From: Cladorhizidae sp. MBARI D1340-BT2
Taxonomy: Eukaryota > Porifera > Demospongiae > Poecilosclerida > Cladorhizidae
Length of the DNA stretch: 64,000 nt
Direction of reading: 5' to 3'
NCBI GenBank assembly: GCA_028752905.1
Contig: JAQNBH010000048.1
Location: 620,001-684,000, forward strand
The notes below the pieces were generated by a model, which searched no databases, was not told where the DNA came from, and saw only the letters and a list, made by a program, of their open reading frames with translations. A program made the translations under genes and the position numbers. Position 1 is the stretch's first letter; every line of letters starts with the position of its first letter. This document shows, piece by piece, positions 24,079-38,470 of this stretch.

Positions 24079-24976
24079 ACCTATCATTCGAATCATATCA
24101 AGTCCATTACAGTGAAGTGTGCAGAATATTATGGATGTTTGATATCAACAGAGAGCACAGGGAGAGACCTATCTTAATAGCTATATATCAAGTTTATACA
24201 GTGAAGTGTGGAGAATCTATGAAGCTAACCTGTTTAGCATCAAGATAGAGAACACATAGAGAAACCTATCTTGTGATTCTATGTATGCAGAATATACGGA
24301 TGTTTGGTATCAAGAGAGAGAACAGAGAGAGGCCTACCTTTAGAGCTATATATCAAGTCTATTCAGTGAAGTGTGGAGAATCTATGAAGCTAACATGTTT
24401 AGCTCAAGATAGAGAACACTGAGAGATACCTATCTTGCAAGTCCATTACAGTGAAGTGTGCAGAATATATGGATGTTTGGTATCAAGAGAGAGCACTTAG
24501 AGAGTCCTATCTTAATAGCTATACATCAAGTCTATTCAGTGAAGTGTGGATAATCTACGAAGCTAACATGTTTAGCATCAAGTAAGAGTACAATTCATAA
24601 CTGCCCTAATTAACAAGACCAAAGTCCCAGATTTTGTCAACTGATAGAGAAGGCCCTTATCTGCAACATGTCAACAGATTATCAATAAATGTAGTGGTTT
24701 TTCACTGGCAGGCCACCGCTTTGGCAACTGGAAAACGCCAGGAAAGATCGCAAACCTTACCACTTCAAATCACCATAACTTGCTAATACTTAGAGTACTC
24801 AAAACTTTGGTACTTACAAAAGACAGATAATTAGAAGGGCTATCCGGTGATATAAAAATTATCTTTTTTGGGTAAAGTGTAAAACAGTTATGAGCTTTAC
24901 GGCAAAATAACAAGATTTTTGGGGGGGAAATGAGACCAAATTAGGGCAAATATCAAGATAGAGAACACACAATGAA
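24079..24976 (+). repeat. Unit U23, short, 898 bp (c6)
   Basis: The core has the 10-bp deletion plus 'actttggtacttac' and 'gtgtaaaacag', all shared with U37 at +14392 bp. Confidence 0.92.
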
Positions 24977-26222
24977 ACCTATCATTCGAATCATATCAAG
25001 TCCATTACAGTGAAGTGTGCAGAATATTATGGATGTTTGATATCAACAGAGAGCACAGGGAGAGACCTATCTTAATAGCTATATATCAAGTTTATACAGT
25101 GAAGTGTGGAGAATCTATGAAGCTAACCTGTTTAGCATCAAGATAGAGAACACATAGAGAAACCTATCTTGTGATTCTATGTATGCAGAATATACGGATG
25201 TTTGGTATCATGAGAGAGAACAGAGAGAGGCCTACCTTTAGAGCTATATATCAAGTCTATTCAGTGCAGTGTGGAGAATCTATGAAGCTAACATGTTTAG
25301 CTCAAGATAGAGAACACTGAGAGATACCTATCTTGCAAGTCCATTACAGTGAAGTGTGCAGAATATATGGATGTTTGGTATCAAGAGAGAGCACTTAGAG
25401 AGTCCTATCTTAATAGCTATACACCAAGTCTATTCAGTGAAGTGTGGAGAATCTATGAAGCTAACCTGTTTAGCATCAAGATAGAGAACACATAGAGAAA
25501 CCTATCTTGTGATTCTATGTTTGCAGAATATACGGATGTTTGGTATCAAGAGAGAGAACAGAGAGAGGCCTACCTTTAGAGCTATATATCAAGTCTATTC
25601 AGTGAAGTGTGGAGAATCTATGAAGCTAACATGTTCAGCTCAAGATAGAGAACACTGAGAGATACCTATCTTGCAAGTCCATTACAGTGAAGTGTGCAGA
25701 ATATATGGATGTTTGGTATCAAGAGAGAGCACTTAGAGAGTCCTATCTTAATAGCTATACATCAAGTCTATTCAGTGAAGTGTGGATAATCTACGAAGCT
25801 AACATGTTTAGCATCAAGTAAGTGTACAATTCATAACTGCCCTAATTAACAAGACCAAAGTCCCAGATTTTGTCAACTGATAGAGAAGGCCCTTATCTGC
25901 AACATGTCAACAGATTATCAATAAATGTAGTGGTTTTTCACTGGCAGGCCACCGCTTTGGCAACTGGAAAACGCCAGGAAAGATCGCAAACCTTACCACT
26001 TCAAATCACCATAACTTGCTAATAATTAGAGTACTCAAAATTTTGGCACGTACAAAAGACAGATAATTAGAAGGGCTATCCGGTGATATAAAAATTATCT
26101 TTTTTGGGTAAAGTGTAGTAAAGTTATGAGCTTTACGGCAAAATAACAAGATTTTGGGGGGAAAAATGAGAAAGATATAGACCAAATTAGGGCAAATATC
26201 AAGATAGAGAACACACAATGAA
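24977..26222 (+). repeat. Unit U24, long, 1246 bp (c3b)
   Basis: R3 has 'tatcatgagag' and R4 'cagtgcagtg'. This pair is found only here, in U30 (+6124) and in U38 (+14392). Private change: 'acaccaagtc'. Confidence 0.92.
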
Positions 26223-27130
26223 ACCTATCATTCGAATCATATCAAGTCCATTACAGTGAAGTGTGCAGAATATTATGGATGTTTGATATCAACAGAGAGC
26301 ACAGGGAGAGACCTATCTTAATAGCTATATATCAAGTTTATACAGTGAAGTGTGAAGAATCTATGAAGCTAACCTGTTTAGCATCAAGATAGAGAACACA
26401 TAGAGAAACCTATCTTGTGATTCTATGTATGCAGAATATACGGATGTTTGGTATCAAGAGAGAGAACAGAGAGAGGCCTACCTTTAGAGCTATATATCAA
26501 GTCTATTCAGTGAAGTGTGGAGAATCTATGAAGCTAACATGTTTAGCTCAAGATAGAGAACACTGAGAGATACCTATCTTGCAAGTCCATTACAGTGAAG
26601 TGTGCAGAATATATGGATGTTTGGTATCAAGAGAGAGCACTTAGAGAGTCCTATCTTAATAGCTATACATCAAGTATATTCAGTGAAGTGTGGATAATCT
26701 ACGAAGCTAACATGTTTAGCATCAAGTAAGAGTACAATTCATAACTGCCCTAATTAACAAGACCAAAGTCCCAGATTTTGTCAACTGATAGAGAAGGCCC
26801 TTATCTGCAACATGTCAACAGACTATCAATAAATGTAGTGGTTTTTCACTGGCAGGCCACCGCTTTGGCAACTGGAAAACGCCAGGAAAGATCGCAAACC
26901 TTACCACTTCAAATCACCATAACTTGCTAATATTTAGAGTACTCAAAATTTTGGCACGTACAAAAGACAGATAATTAGAAGGGCTATCCGGTGATATAAA
27001 AATTATCTTTTTTGGGTAAAGTGTAGAAAAGTTATGAGCTTTACGGCAAAATAACAAGATTTTTTGGGGAAAAATGAGAAACATATAGACCAAATTAGGG
27101 CAAATATCAAGATAGAGAACACACAATGAA
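26223..27130 (+). repeat. Unit U25, short, 908 bp (c4p)
   Basis: R2 has 'gtgtgaagaatc'; R6 has the private 'caagtatattcag'. Counterpart of U39. Confidence 0.92.
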
Positions 27131-28038
27131 ACCTATCATTCGAATCATATCAAGTCCATTACAGTGAAGTGTGCAGAATATTATGGATGTTTGATATCAA
27201 CAGAGAGCACAGGGAGAGACCTATCTTAATAGCTATATATCAAGTTTATACAGTGAAGTGTGGAGAATCTATGAAGCTAACCTGTTTAGCATCAAGATAG
27301 AGAACACATAGAGAAACCTATCTTGTGATTCTATGTTTGCAGAATATACGGATGTTTGGTATCAAGAGAGAGAACAGAGAGAGGCCTACCTTTAGAGCTA
27401 TATATCAAGTCTATTCAGTGAAGTGTGGAGAATCTATGAAGCTAACATGTTCAGCTCAAGATAGAGAACACTGAGAGATACCTATCTTGCAAGTCCATTA
27501 CAGTGAAGTGTGCAGAATATATGGATGTTTGGTATCAAGAGAGAGCACTTAGAGAGTCCTATCTTAATAGCTATACATCAAGTCTATTCAGTGAAGTGTG
27601 GATAATCTACGAAGCTAACATGTTTAGCATCAAGTAAGTGTACAATTCATAACTGCCCTAATTAACAAGACCAAAGTCCCAGATTTTGTCAACTGATAGA
27701 GAAGGCCCTTATCTGCAACATGTCAACAGATTATCAATAAATGTAGTGGTTTTTCACTGGCAGGCCACCGCTTTGGCAACTGGAAAACGCCAGGAAAGAT
27801 CGCAAACCTTACCACTTCAAATCACCATAACTTGCTAATACTTAGAGTACTCAAAAGTTTGGCACGTACAAAAGACAGATAATTAGAAGGGCTATCCGGT
27901 GATATAAAAATTATCTTTTTTGGGTAAAGTGTAGAAAAGTTATGAGCTTTACGGCAAAATAACAAGATTTTTGGGGGGAAAATGAGAAACATATAGACCA
28001 AATTAGGGCAAATATCAAGATAGAGAACACACAATGAA
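27131..28038 (+). repeat. Unit U26, short, 908 bp, long-type alleles (c5)
   Basis: R2 is followed directly by R3'-R4'-R5' alleles ('ctatgtttgc', 'ttcagctc') and a 'taagtgtac' core, as in the right half of a long unit. It equals U40 minus 338 bp. Confidence 0.92.
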
Positions 28039-28946
28039 ACCTATCATTCGAATCATATCAAGTCCATTACAGTGAAGTGTGCAGAATATTATGGATGTTT
28101 GATATCAACAGAGAGCACAGGGAGAGACCTATCTTAATAGCTATATATCAAGTTTATACAGTGAAGTGTGGAGAATCTATGAAGCTAACCTGTTTAGCAT
28201 CAAGATAGAGAACACATAGAGAAACCTATCTTGTGATTCTATGTATGCAGAATATACGGATGTTTGGTATCAAGAGAGAGAACAGAGAGAGGCCTACCTT
28301 TAGAGCTATATATCAAGTCTATTCAGTGAAGTGTGGAGAATCTATGAAGCTAACATGTTTAGCTCAAGATAGAGAACACTGAGAGATACCTATCTTGCAA
28401 GTCCATTACAGTGAAGTGTGCAGAATATATGGATGTTTGGTATCAAGAGAGAGCACTTAGAGAGTCCTATCTTAATAGCTATACATCAAGTCTATTCAGT
28501 GAAGTGTGGATAATCTACGAAGCTAACATGTTTAGCATCAAGTAAGAGTACAATTCATAACTGCCCTAATTAACAAGACCAAAGTCCCAGATTTTGTCAA
28601 CTGATAGAGAAGGCCCTTATCTGCAACATGTCAACAGACTATCAATAAATGTAGTGGTTTTTCACTGGCAGGCCACCGCTTTGGCAACTGGAAAACGCCA
28701 GGAAAGATCGCAAACCTTACCACTTCAAATCACCATAACTTGCTAATATTTAGAGTACTCAAAATTTTGGCACTTACAAAAGACAGATAATTAGAAGGGC
28801 TATCCGGTGATATAAAAATTATCTTTTTTGGGTAAAGTGTAGAAAAGTTATGAGCTTTACGGCAAAATAACAAGATTTTTTGGGGGAAAATGAGAAACAT
28901 ATAGACCAAATTAGGGCAAATATCAAGATAGAGAACACACAATGAA
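28039..28946 (+). repeat. Unit U27, short, 908 bp (c4s)
   Basis: Standard short order with R3 'gtatgc', R4 'tttagctc' and 'taagagtac'. Core has 'cagactatc' and T6G5A4. Confidence 0.92.
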
Positions 28947-30192
28947 ACCTATCATTCGAATCATATCAAGTCCATTACAGTGAAGTGTGCAGAATATTAT
29001 GGATGTTTGATATCAACAGAGAGCACAGGGAGAGACCTATCTTAATAGCTATATATCAAGTTTATACAGTGAAGTGTGGAGAATCTATGAAGCTAACCTG
29101 TTTAGCATCAAGATAGAGAACACATAGAGAAACCTATCTTGTGATTCTATGTATGCAGAATATACGGATGTTTGGTATCAAGAGAGAGAACAGAGAGAGG
29201 CCTACCTTTAGAGCTATATATCAAGTCTATTCAGTGAAGTGTGGAGAATCTATGAAGCTAACATGTTTAGCTCAAGATAGAGAACACTGAGAGATACCTA
29301 TCTTGCAAGTCCATTACAGTGAAGTGTGCAGAATATATGGATGTTTGGTATCAAGAGAGAGCACTTAGAGAGTCCTATCTTAATAGCTATACATCAAGTC
29401 TATTCAGTGAAGTGTGGAGAATCTATGAAGCTAACCTGTTTAGCATCAAGATAGAGAACACATAGAGAAACCTATCTTGTGATTCTATGTTTGCAGAATA
29501 TACGGATGTTTGGTATCAAGAGAGAGAACAGAGAGAGGCCTACCTTTAGAGCTATATATCAAGTCTATTCAGTGAAGTGTGGAGAATCTATGAAGCTAAC
29601 ATGTTCAGCTCAAGATAGAGAACACTGAGAGATACCTATCTTGCAAGTCCATTACAGTGAAGTGTGCAGAATATATGGATGTTTGGTATCAAGAGAGAGC
29701 ACTTAGAGAGTCCTATCTTAATAGCTATACATCAAGTCTATTCAGTGAAGTGTGGATAATCTACGAAGTTAACATGTTTAGCATCAAGTAAGTGTACAAT
29801 TCATAACTGCCCTAATTAACAAGACCAAAGTCCCAGATTTTGTCAACTGATAGAGAAGGCCCTTATCTGCAACATGTCAACAGATTATCAATAAATGTAG
29901 TGGTTTTTCACTGGCAGGCCACCGCTTTGGCAACTGGAAAACGCCAGGAAAGATCGCAAACCTTACCACTTCAAATCACCATAACTTGCTAATACTTAGA
30001 GTACTCAAAAGTTTGGCACGTACAAAAGACAGATAATTAGAAGGGCTATCCAGTGATATAAAAATTATCTTTTTTGGGTAAAGTGTAGAAAAGTTATGAG
30101 CTTTACGGCAAAATAACAAGATTTTTGGGGGGAAAATGAGAAACATATAGACCAAATTAGGGCAAATATCAAGATAGAGAACACACAATGAA
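28947..30192 (+). repeat. Unit U28, long, 1246 bp (c5, 'ccagtg')
   Basis: The core has 'tatccagtgat', found only here and in U34 at +6124 bp. R6 has 'gaagttaac'. Confidence 0.92.
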
Positions 30193-31100
30193 ACCTATCA
30201 TTCGAATCATATCAAGTCCATTACAGTGAAGTGTGCAGAATATTATGGATGTTTGATATCAACAGAGAGCACAGGGAGAGACCTATCTTAATAGCTATAT
30301 ATCAAGTTTATACAGTGAAGTGTGGAGAATCTATGAAGCTAACCTGTTTAGCATCAAGATAGAGAACACATAGAGAAACCTATCTTGTGATTCTATGTAT
30401 GCAGAATATACGGATGTTTGGTATCAAGAGAGAGAACAGAGAGAGGCCTACCTTTAGAGCTATATATCAAGTCTATTCAGTGAAGTGTGGAGAATCTATG
30501 AAGCTAACATGTTTAGCTCAAGATAGAGAACACTGAGAGATACCTATCTTGCAAGTCCATTACAGTGAAGTGTGCAGAATATATGGATGTTTGGTATCAA
30601 GAGAGAGCACTTAGAGAGTCCTATCTTAATAGCTATACATCAAGTCTATTCAGTGAAGTGTGGATAATCTACGAAGCTAACATGTTTAGCATCAAGTAAG
30701 AGTACAATTCATAACTGCCCTAATTAACAAGACCAAAGTCCCAGATTTTGTCAACTGATAGAGAAGGCCCTTATCTGCAACATGTCAACAGACTATCAAT
30801 AAATGTAGTGGTTTTTCACTGGCAGGCCACCGCTTTGGCAACTGGAAAACGCCAGGAAAGATCGCAAACCTTACCACTTCAAATCACCATAACTTGCTAA
30901 TATTTAGAGTACTCAAAATTTTGGCACTTACAAAAGACAGATAATTAGAAGGGCTATCCGGTGATATAAAAATTATCTTTTTTGGGTAAAGTGTAGAAAA
31001 GTTATGAGCTTTACGGCAAAATAACAAGATTTTTTGGGGGAAAATGAGAAACATATAGACCAAATTAGGGCAAATATCAAGATAGAGAACACACAATGAA
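30193..31100 (+). repeat. Unit U29, short, 908 bp (c4s)
   Basis: Standard short order; counterpart of U35 at +6124 bp. Confidence 0.92.
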
Positions 31101-32346
31101 ACCTATCATTCGAATCATATCAAGTCCATTACAGTGAAGTGTGCAGAATATTATGGATGTTTGATATCAACAGAGAGCACAGGGAGAGACCTATCTTAAT
31201 AGCTATATATCAAGTTTATACAGTGAAGTGTGGAGAATCTATGAAGCTAACCTGTTTAGCATCAAGATAGAGAACACATAGAGAAACCTATCTTGTGATT
31301 CTATGTATGCAGAATATACGGATGTTTGGTATCATGAGAGAGAACAGAGAGAGGCCTACCTTTAGAGCTATATATCAAGTCTATTCAGTGCAGTGTGGAG
31401 AATCTATGAAGCTAACATGTTTAGCTCAAGATAGAGAACACTGAGAGATACCTATCTTGCAAGTCCATTACAGTGAAGTGTGCAGAATATATGGATGTTT
31501 GGTATCAAGAGAGAGCACTTAGAGAGTCCTATCTTAATAGCTATACATCAAGTCTATTCAGTGAAGTGTGGAGAATCTATGAAGCTAACCTGTTTAGCAT
31601 CAAGATAGAGAACACATAGAGAAACCTATCTTGTGATTCTATGTTTGCAGAATATACGGATGTTTGGTATCAAGAGAGAGAACAGAGAGAGGCCTACCTT
31701 TAGAGCTATATATCAAGTCTATTCAGTGAAGTGTGGAGAATCTATGAAGCTAACATGTTCAGCTCAAGATAGAGAACACTGAGAGATACCTATCTTGCAA
31801 GTCCATTACAGTGAAGTGTGCAGAATATATGGATGTTTGGTATCAAGAGAGAGCACTTAGAGAGTCCTATCTTAATAGCTATACATCAAGTCTATTCAGT
31901 GAAGTGTGGATAATCTACGAAGCTAACATGTTTAGCATCAAGTAAGTGTACAATTCATAACTGCCCTAATTAACAAGACCAAAGTCCCAGATTTTGTCAA
32001 CTGATAGAGAAGGCCCTTATCTGCAACATGTCAACAGATTATCAATAAATGTAGTGGTTTTTCACTGGCAGGCCACCGCTTTGGCAACTGGAAAACGCCA
32101 GGAAAGATCGCAAACCTTACCACTTCAAATCACCATAACTTGCTAATAATTAGAGTACTCAAAATTTTGGCACGTACAAAAGACAGATAATTAGAAGGGC
32201 TATCCGGTGATATAAAAATTATCTTTTTTGGGTAAAGTGTAGTAAAGTTATGAGCTTTACGGCAAAATAACAAGATTTTGGGGGGAAAAATGAGAAAGAT
32301 ATAGACCAAATTAGGGCAAATATCAAGATAGAGAACACACAATGAA
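31101..32346 (+). repeat. Unit U30, long, 1246 bp (c3b)
   Basis: Carries the 'tatcatgagag' plus 'cagtgcagtg' pair shared with U24 and U38. Confidence 0.92.
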
Positions 32347-33254
32347 ACCTATCATTCGAATCATATCAAGTCCATTACAGTGAAGTGTGCAGAATATTAT
32401 GGATGTTTGATATCAACAGAGAGCACAGGGAGAGACCTATCTTAATAGCTATATATCAAGTTTATACAGTGAAGTGTGAAGAATCTATGAAGCTAACCTG
32501 TTTAGCATCAAGATAGAGAACACATAGAGAAACCTATCTTGTGATTCTATGTATGCAGAATATACGGATGTTTGGTATCAAGAGAGAGAACAGAGAGAGG
32601 CCTACCTTTAGAGCTATATATCAAGTCTATTCAGTGAAGTGTGGAGAATCTATGAAGCTAACATGTTTAGCTCAAGATAGAGAACACTGAGAGATACCTA
32701 TCTTGCAAGTCCATTACAGTGAAGTGTGCAGAATATATGGATGTTTGGTATCAAGAGAGAGCACTTAGAGAGTCCTATCTTAATAGCTATACATCAAGTC
32801 TATTCAGTGAAGTGTGGATAATCTACGAAGCTAACATGTTTAGCATCAAGTAAGAGTACAATTCATAACTGCCCTAATTAACAAGACCAAAGTCCCAGAT
32901 TTTGTCAACTGATAGAGAAGGCCCTTATCTGCAACATGTCAACAGACTATCAATAAATGTAGTGGTTTTTCACTGGCAGGCCACCGCTTTGGCAACTGGA
33001 AAACGCCAGGAAAGATCGCAAACCTTACCACTTCAAATCACCATAACTTGCTAATATTTAGAGTACTCAAAATTTTGGCACGTACAAAAGACATATAATT
33101 AGAAGGGCTATCCGGTGATATAAAAATTATCTTTTTTGGGTAAAGTGTAGAAAAGTTATGAGCTTTACGGCAAAATAACAAGATTTTTTGGGGAAAAATG
33201 AGAAACATATAGACCAAATTAGGGCAAATATCAAGATAGAGAACACACAATGAA
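32347..33254 (+). repeat. Unit U31, short, 908 bp (c4m)
   Basis: R2 'gtgtgaagaatc'; core with 'gacatataatt'. It recurs as U33 after one intervening short unit (1816-bp period). Confidence 0.92.
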
Positions 33255-34162
33255 ACCTATCATTCGAATCATATCAAGTCCATTACAGTGAAGTGTGCAG
33301 AATATTATGGATGTTTGATATCAACAGAGAGCACAGGGAGAGACCTATCTTAATAGCTATATATCAAGTTTATACAGTGAAGTGTGAAGAATCTATGAAG
33401 CTAACCTGTTTAGCATCAAGATAGAGAACACATAGAGAAACCTATCTTGTGATTCTATGTATGCAGAATATACGGATGTTTGGTATCAAGAGAGAGAACA
33501 GAGAGAGGCCTACCTTTAGAGCTATATATCAAGTCTATTCAGTGAAGTGTGGAGAATCTATGAAGCTAACATGTTCAGCTCAAGATAGAGAACACTGAGA
33601 GATACCTATCTTGCAAGTCCATTACAGTGAAGTGTGCAGAATATATGGATGTTTGGTATCAAGAGAGAGCACTTAGAGAGTCCTATCTTAATAGCTATAC
33701 ATCAAGTCTATTCAGTGAAGTGTGGATAATCTACGAAGCTAACATGTTTAGCATCAAGTAAGTGTACAATTCATAACTGCCCTAATTAACAAGACCAAAG
33801 TCCCAGATTTTGTCAACTGATAGAGAAGGCCCTTATCTGCAACATGTCAACAGATTATCAATAAATGTAGTGGTTTTTCACTGGCAGGCCACCGCTTTGG
33901 CAACTGGAAAACGCCAGGAAAGATCGCAAACCTTACCACTTCAAATCACCATAACTTGCTAATAATTAGAGTACTCAAAATTTTGGCACGTACAAAAGAC
34001 AGATAATTAGAAGGGCTATCCGGTGATATAAAAATTATCTTTTTTGGGTAAAGTGTAGTAAAGTTATGAGCTTTACGGCAAAATAACAAGATTTTGGGGG
34101 GAAAAATGAGAAAGATATAGACCAAATTAGGGCAAATATCAAGATAGAGAACACACAATGAA
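33255..34162 (+). repeat. Unit U32, short, 908 bp, mosaic (c3b)
   Basis: R2 'gtgtgaagaatc' and R3 'gtatgc' are short-type, while R4 'ttcagctc', the 'taagtgtac' start and the c3b core are long-type. The exchange lies between R3 and R4. Confidence 0.9.
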
Positions 34163-35070
34163 ACCTATCATTCGAATCATATCAAGTCCATTACAGTGAA
34201 GTGTGCAGAATATTATGGATGTTTGATATCAACAGAGAGCACAGGGAGAGACCTATCTTAATAGCTATATATCAAGTTTATACAGTGAAGTGTGAAGAAT
34301 CTATGAAGCTAACCTGTTTAGCATCAAGATAGAGAACACATAGAGAAACCTATCTTGTGATTCTATGTATGCAGAATATACGGATGTTTGGTATCAAGAG
34401 AGAGAACAGAGAGAGGCCTACCTTTAGAGCTATATATCAAGTCTATTCAGTGAAGTGTGGAGAATCTATGAAGCTAACATGTTTAGCTCAAGATAGAGAA
34501 CACTGAGAGATACCTATCTTGCAAGTCCATTACAGTGAAGTGTGCAGAATATATGGATGTTTGGTATCAAGAGAGAGCACTTAGAGAGTCCTATCTTAAT
34601 AGCTATACATCAAGTCTATTCAGTGAAGTGTGGATAATCTACGAAGCTAACATGTTTAGCATCAAGTAAGAGTACAATTCATAACTGCCCTAATTAACAA
34701 GACCAAAGTCCCAGATTTTGTCAACTGATAGAGAAGGCCCTTATCTGCAACATGTCAACAGACTATCAATAAATGTAGTGGTTTTTCACTGGCAGGCCAC
34801 CGCTTTGGCAACTGGAAAACGCCAGGAAAGATCGCAAACCTTACCACTTCAAATCACCATAACTTGCTAATATTTAGAGTACTCAAAATTTTGGCACGTA
34901 CAAAAGACATATAATTAGAAGGGCTATCCGGTGATATAAAAATTATCTTTTTTGGGTAAAGTGTAGAAAAGTTATGAGCTTTACGGCAAAATAACAAGAT
35001 TTTTTGGGGAAAAATGAGAAACATATAGACCAAATTAGGGCAAATATCAAGATAGAGAACACACAATGAA
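34163..35070 (+). repeat. Unit U33, short, 908 bp (c4m)
   Basis: Same type as U31. With U31-U32 it closes a run of three consecutive short units. Confidence 0.92.
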
Positions 35071-36316
35071 ACCTATCATTCGAATCATATCAAGTCCATT
35101 ACAGTGAAGTGTGCAGAATATTATGGATGTTTGATATCAACAGAGAGCACAGGGAGAGACCTATCTTAATAGCTATATATCAAGTTTATACAGTGAAGTG
35201 TGGAGAATCTATGAAGCTAACCTGTTTAGCATCAAGATAGAGAACACATAGAGAAACCTATCTTGTGATTCTATGTATGCAGAATATACGGATGTTTGGT
35301 ATCAAGAGAGAGAACAGAGAGAGGCCTACCTTTAGAGCTATATATCAAGTCTATTCAGTGAAGTGTGGAGAATCTATGAAGCTAACATGTTTAGCTCAAG
35401 ATAGAGAACACTGAGAGATACCTATCTTGCAAGTCCATTACAGTGAAGTGTGCAGAATATATGGATGTTTGGTATCAAGAGAGAGCACTTAGAGAGTCCT
35501 ATCTTAATAGCTATACATCAAGTCTATTCAGTGAAGTGTGGAGAATCTATGAAGCTAACCTGTTTAGCATCAAGATAGAGAACACATAGAGAAACCTATC
35601 TTGTGATTCTATGTTTGCAGAATATACGGATGTTTGGTATCAAGAGAGAGAACAGAGAGAGGCCTACCTTTAGAGCTATATATCAAGTCTATTCAGTGAA
35701 GTGTGGAGAATCTATGAAGCTAACATGTTCAGCTCAAGATAGAGAACACTGAGAGATACCTATCTTGCAAGTCCATTACAGTGAAGTGTGCAGAATATAT
35801 GGATGTTTGGTATCAAGAGAGAGCACTTAGAGAGTCCTATCTTAATAGCTATACATCAAGTCTATTCAGTGAAGTGTGGATAATCTACGAAGTTAACATG
35901 TTTAGCATCAAGTAAGTGTACAATTCATAACTGCCCTAATTAACAAGACCAAAGTCCCAGATTTTGTCAACTGATAGAGAAGGCCCTTATCTGCAACATG
36001 TCAACAGATTATCAATAAATGTAGTGGTTTTTCACTGGCAGGCCACCGCTTTGGCAACTGGAAAACGCCAGGAAAGATCGCAAACCTTACCACTTCAAAT
36101 CACCATAACTTGCTAATACTTAGAGTACTCAAAAGTTTGGCACGTACAAAAGACAGATAATTAGAAGGGCTATCCAGTGATATAAAAATTATCTTTTTTG
36201 GGTAAAGTGTAGAAAAGTTATGAGCTTTACGGCAAAATAACAAGATTTTTGGGGGGAAAATGAGAAACATATAGACCAAATTAGGGCAAATATCAAGATA
36301 GAGAACACACAATGAA
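35071..36316 (+). repeat. Unit U34, long, 1246 bp (c5, 'ccagtg')
   Basis: Counterpart of U28, with the same 'tatccagtgat' and 'gaagttaac' markers. Confidence 0.92.
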
Positions 36317-37224
36317 ACCTATCATTCGAATCATATCAAGTCCATTACAGTGAAGTGTGCAGAATATTATGGATGTTTGATATCAACAGAGAGCACAGGG
36401 AGAGACCTATCTTAATAGCTATATATCAAGTTTATACAGTGAAGTGTGGAGAATCTATGAAGCTAACCTGTTTAGCATCAAGATAGAGAACACATAGAGA
36501 AACCTATCTTGTGATTCTATGTATGCAGAATATACGGATGTTTGGTATCAAGAGAGAGAACAGAGAGAGGCCTACCTTTAGAGCTATATATCAAGTCTAT
36601 TCAGTGAAGTGTGGAGAATCTATGAAGCTAACATGTTTAGCTCAAGATAGAGAACACTGAGAGATACCTATCTTGCAAGTCCATTACAGTGAAGTGTGCA
36701 GAATATATGGATGTTTGGTATCAAGAGAGAGCACTTAGAGAGTCCTATCTTAATAGCTATACATCAAGTCTATTCAGTGAAGTGTGGATAATCTACGAAG
36801 CTAACATGTTTAGCATCAAGTAAGAGTACAATTCATAACTGCCCTAATTAACAAGACCAAAGTCCCAGATTTTGTCAACTGATAGAGAAGGCCCTTATCT
36901 GCAACATGTCAACAGACTATCAATAAATGTAGTGGTTTTTCACTGGCAGGCCACCGCTTTGGCAACTGGAAAACGCCAGGAAAGATCGCAAACCTTACCA
37001 CTTCAAATCACCATAACTTGCTAATATTTAGAGTACTCAAAATTTTGGCACTTACAAAAGACAGATAATTAGAAGGGCTATCCGGTGATATAAAAATTAT
37101 CTTTTTTGGGTAAAGTGTAGAAAAGTTATGAGCTTTACGGCAAAATAACAAGATTTTTTGGGGGAAAATGAGAAACATATAGACCAAATTAGGGCAAATA
37201 TCAAGATAGAGAACACACAATGAA
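36317..37224 (+). repeat. Unit U35, short, 908 bp (c4s)
   Basis: Counterpart of U29 (-6124). Its right part and core also match U21 (-14392), so two duplications overlap here. Confidence 0.92.
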
Positions 37225-38470
37225 ACCTATCATTCGAATCATATCAAGTCCATTACAGTGAAGTGTGCAGAATATTATGGATGTTTGATATCAACAGAGA
37301 GCACAGGGAGAGACCTATCTTAATAGCTATATATCAAGTTTATACAGTGAAGTGTGGAGAATCTATGAAGCTAACCTGTTTAGCATCAAGATAGAGAACA
37401 CATAGAGAAACCTATCTTGTGATTCTATGTATGCAGAATATACGGATGTTTGGTATCAAGAGAGAGAACAGAGAGAGGCCTACCTTTAGAGCTATATATC
37501 AAGTATATTCAGTGAAGTGTGGAGAATCTATGAAGCTAACATGTTTAGCTCAAGATAGAGAACACTGAGAGATACCTATCTTGCAAGTCCATTACAGTGA
37601 AGTGTGCAGAATATATGGATGTTTGGTATCAAGAGAGAGCACTTAGAGAGTCCTATCTTAATAGCTATACATCAAGTCTATTCAGTGAAGTGTGGAGAAT
37701 CTATGAAGCTAACCTGTTTAGCATCAAGATAGAGAACACATAGAGAAACCTATCTTGTGATTCTATGTTTGCAGAATATACGGATGTTTGGTATCAAGAG
37801 AGAGAACAGAGAGAGGCCTACCTTTAGAGCTATATATCAAGTCTATTCAGTGAAGTGTGGAGAATCTATGAAGCTAACATGTTCAGCTCAAGATAGAGAA
37901 CACTGAGAGATACCTATCTTGCAAGTCCATTACAGTGAAGTGTGCAGAATATATGGATGTTTGGTATCAAGAGAGAGCACTTAGAGAGTCCTATCTTAAT
38001 AGCTATACATCAAGTCTATTCAGTGAAGTGTGGATAATCTACGAAGTTAACATGTTTAGCATCAAGTAAGTGTACAATTCATAACTGCCCTAATTAACAA
38101 GACCAAAGTCCCAGATTTTGTCAACTGATAGAGAAGGCCCTTATCTGCAACATGTCAACAGATTATCAATAAATGTAGTGGTTTTTCACTGGCAGGCCAC
38201 CGCTTTGGCAACTGGAAAACGCCAGGAAAGATCGCAAACCTTACCACTTCAAATCACCATAACTTGCTAATACTTAGAGTACTCAAAAGTTTGGCACGTA
38301 CAAAAGACAGATAATTAGAAGGGCTATCCGGTGATATAAAAATTATCTTTTTTGGGTAAAGTGTAGAAAAGTTATGAGCTTTACGGCAAAATAACAAGAT
38401 TTTTGGGGGAAAAATGAGAAACATATAGACCAAATTAGGGCAAATATCAAGATAGAGAACACACAATGAA
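37225..38470 (+). repeat. Unit U36, long, 1246 bp (c5)
   Basis: Counterpart of U22, including 'aagtatattcag', 'gaagttaac' and T5G5A5. Confidence 0.92.
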
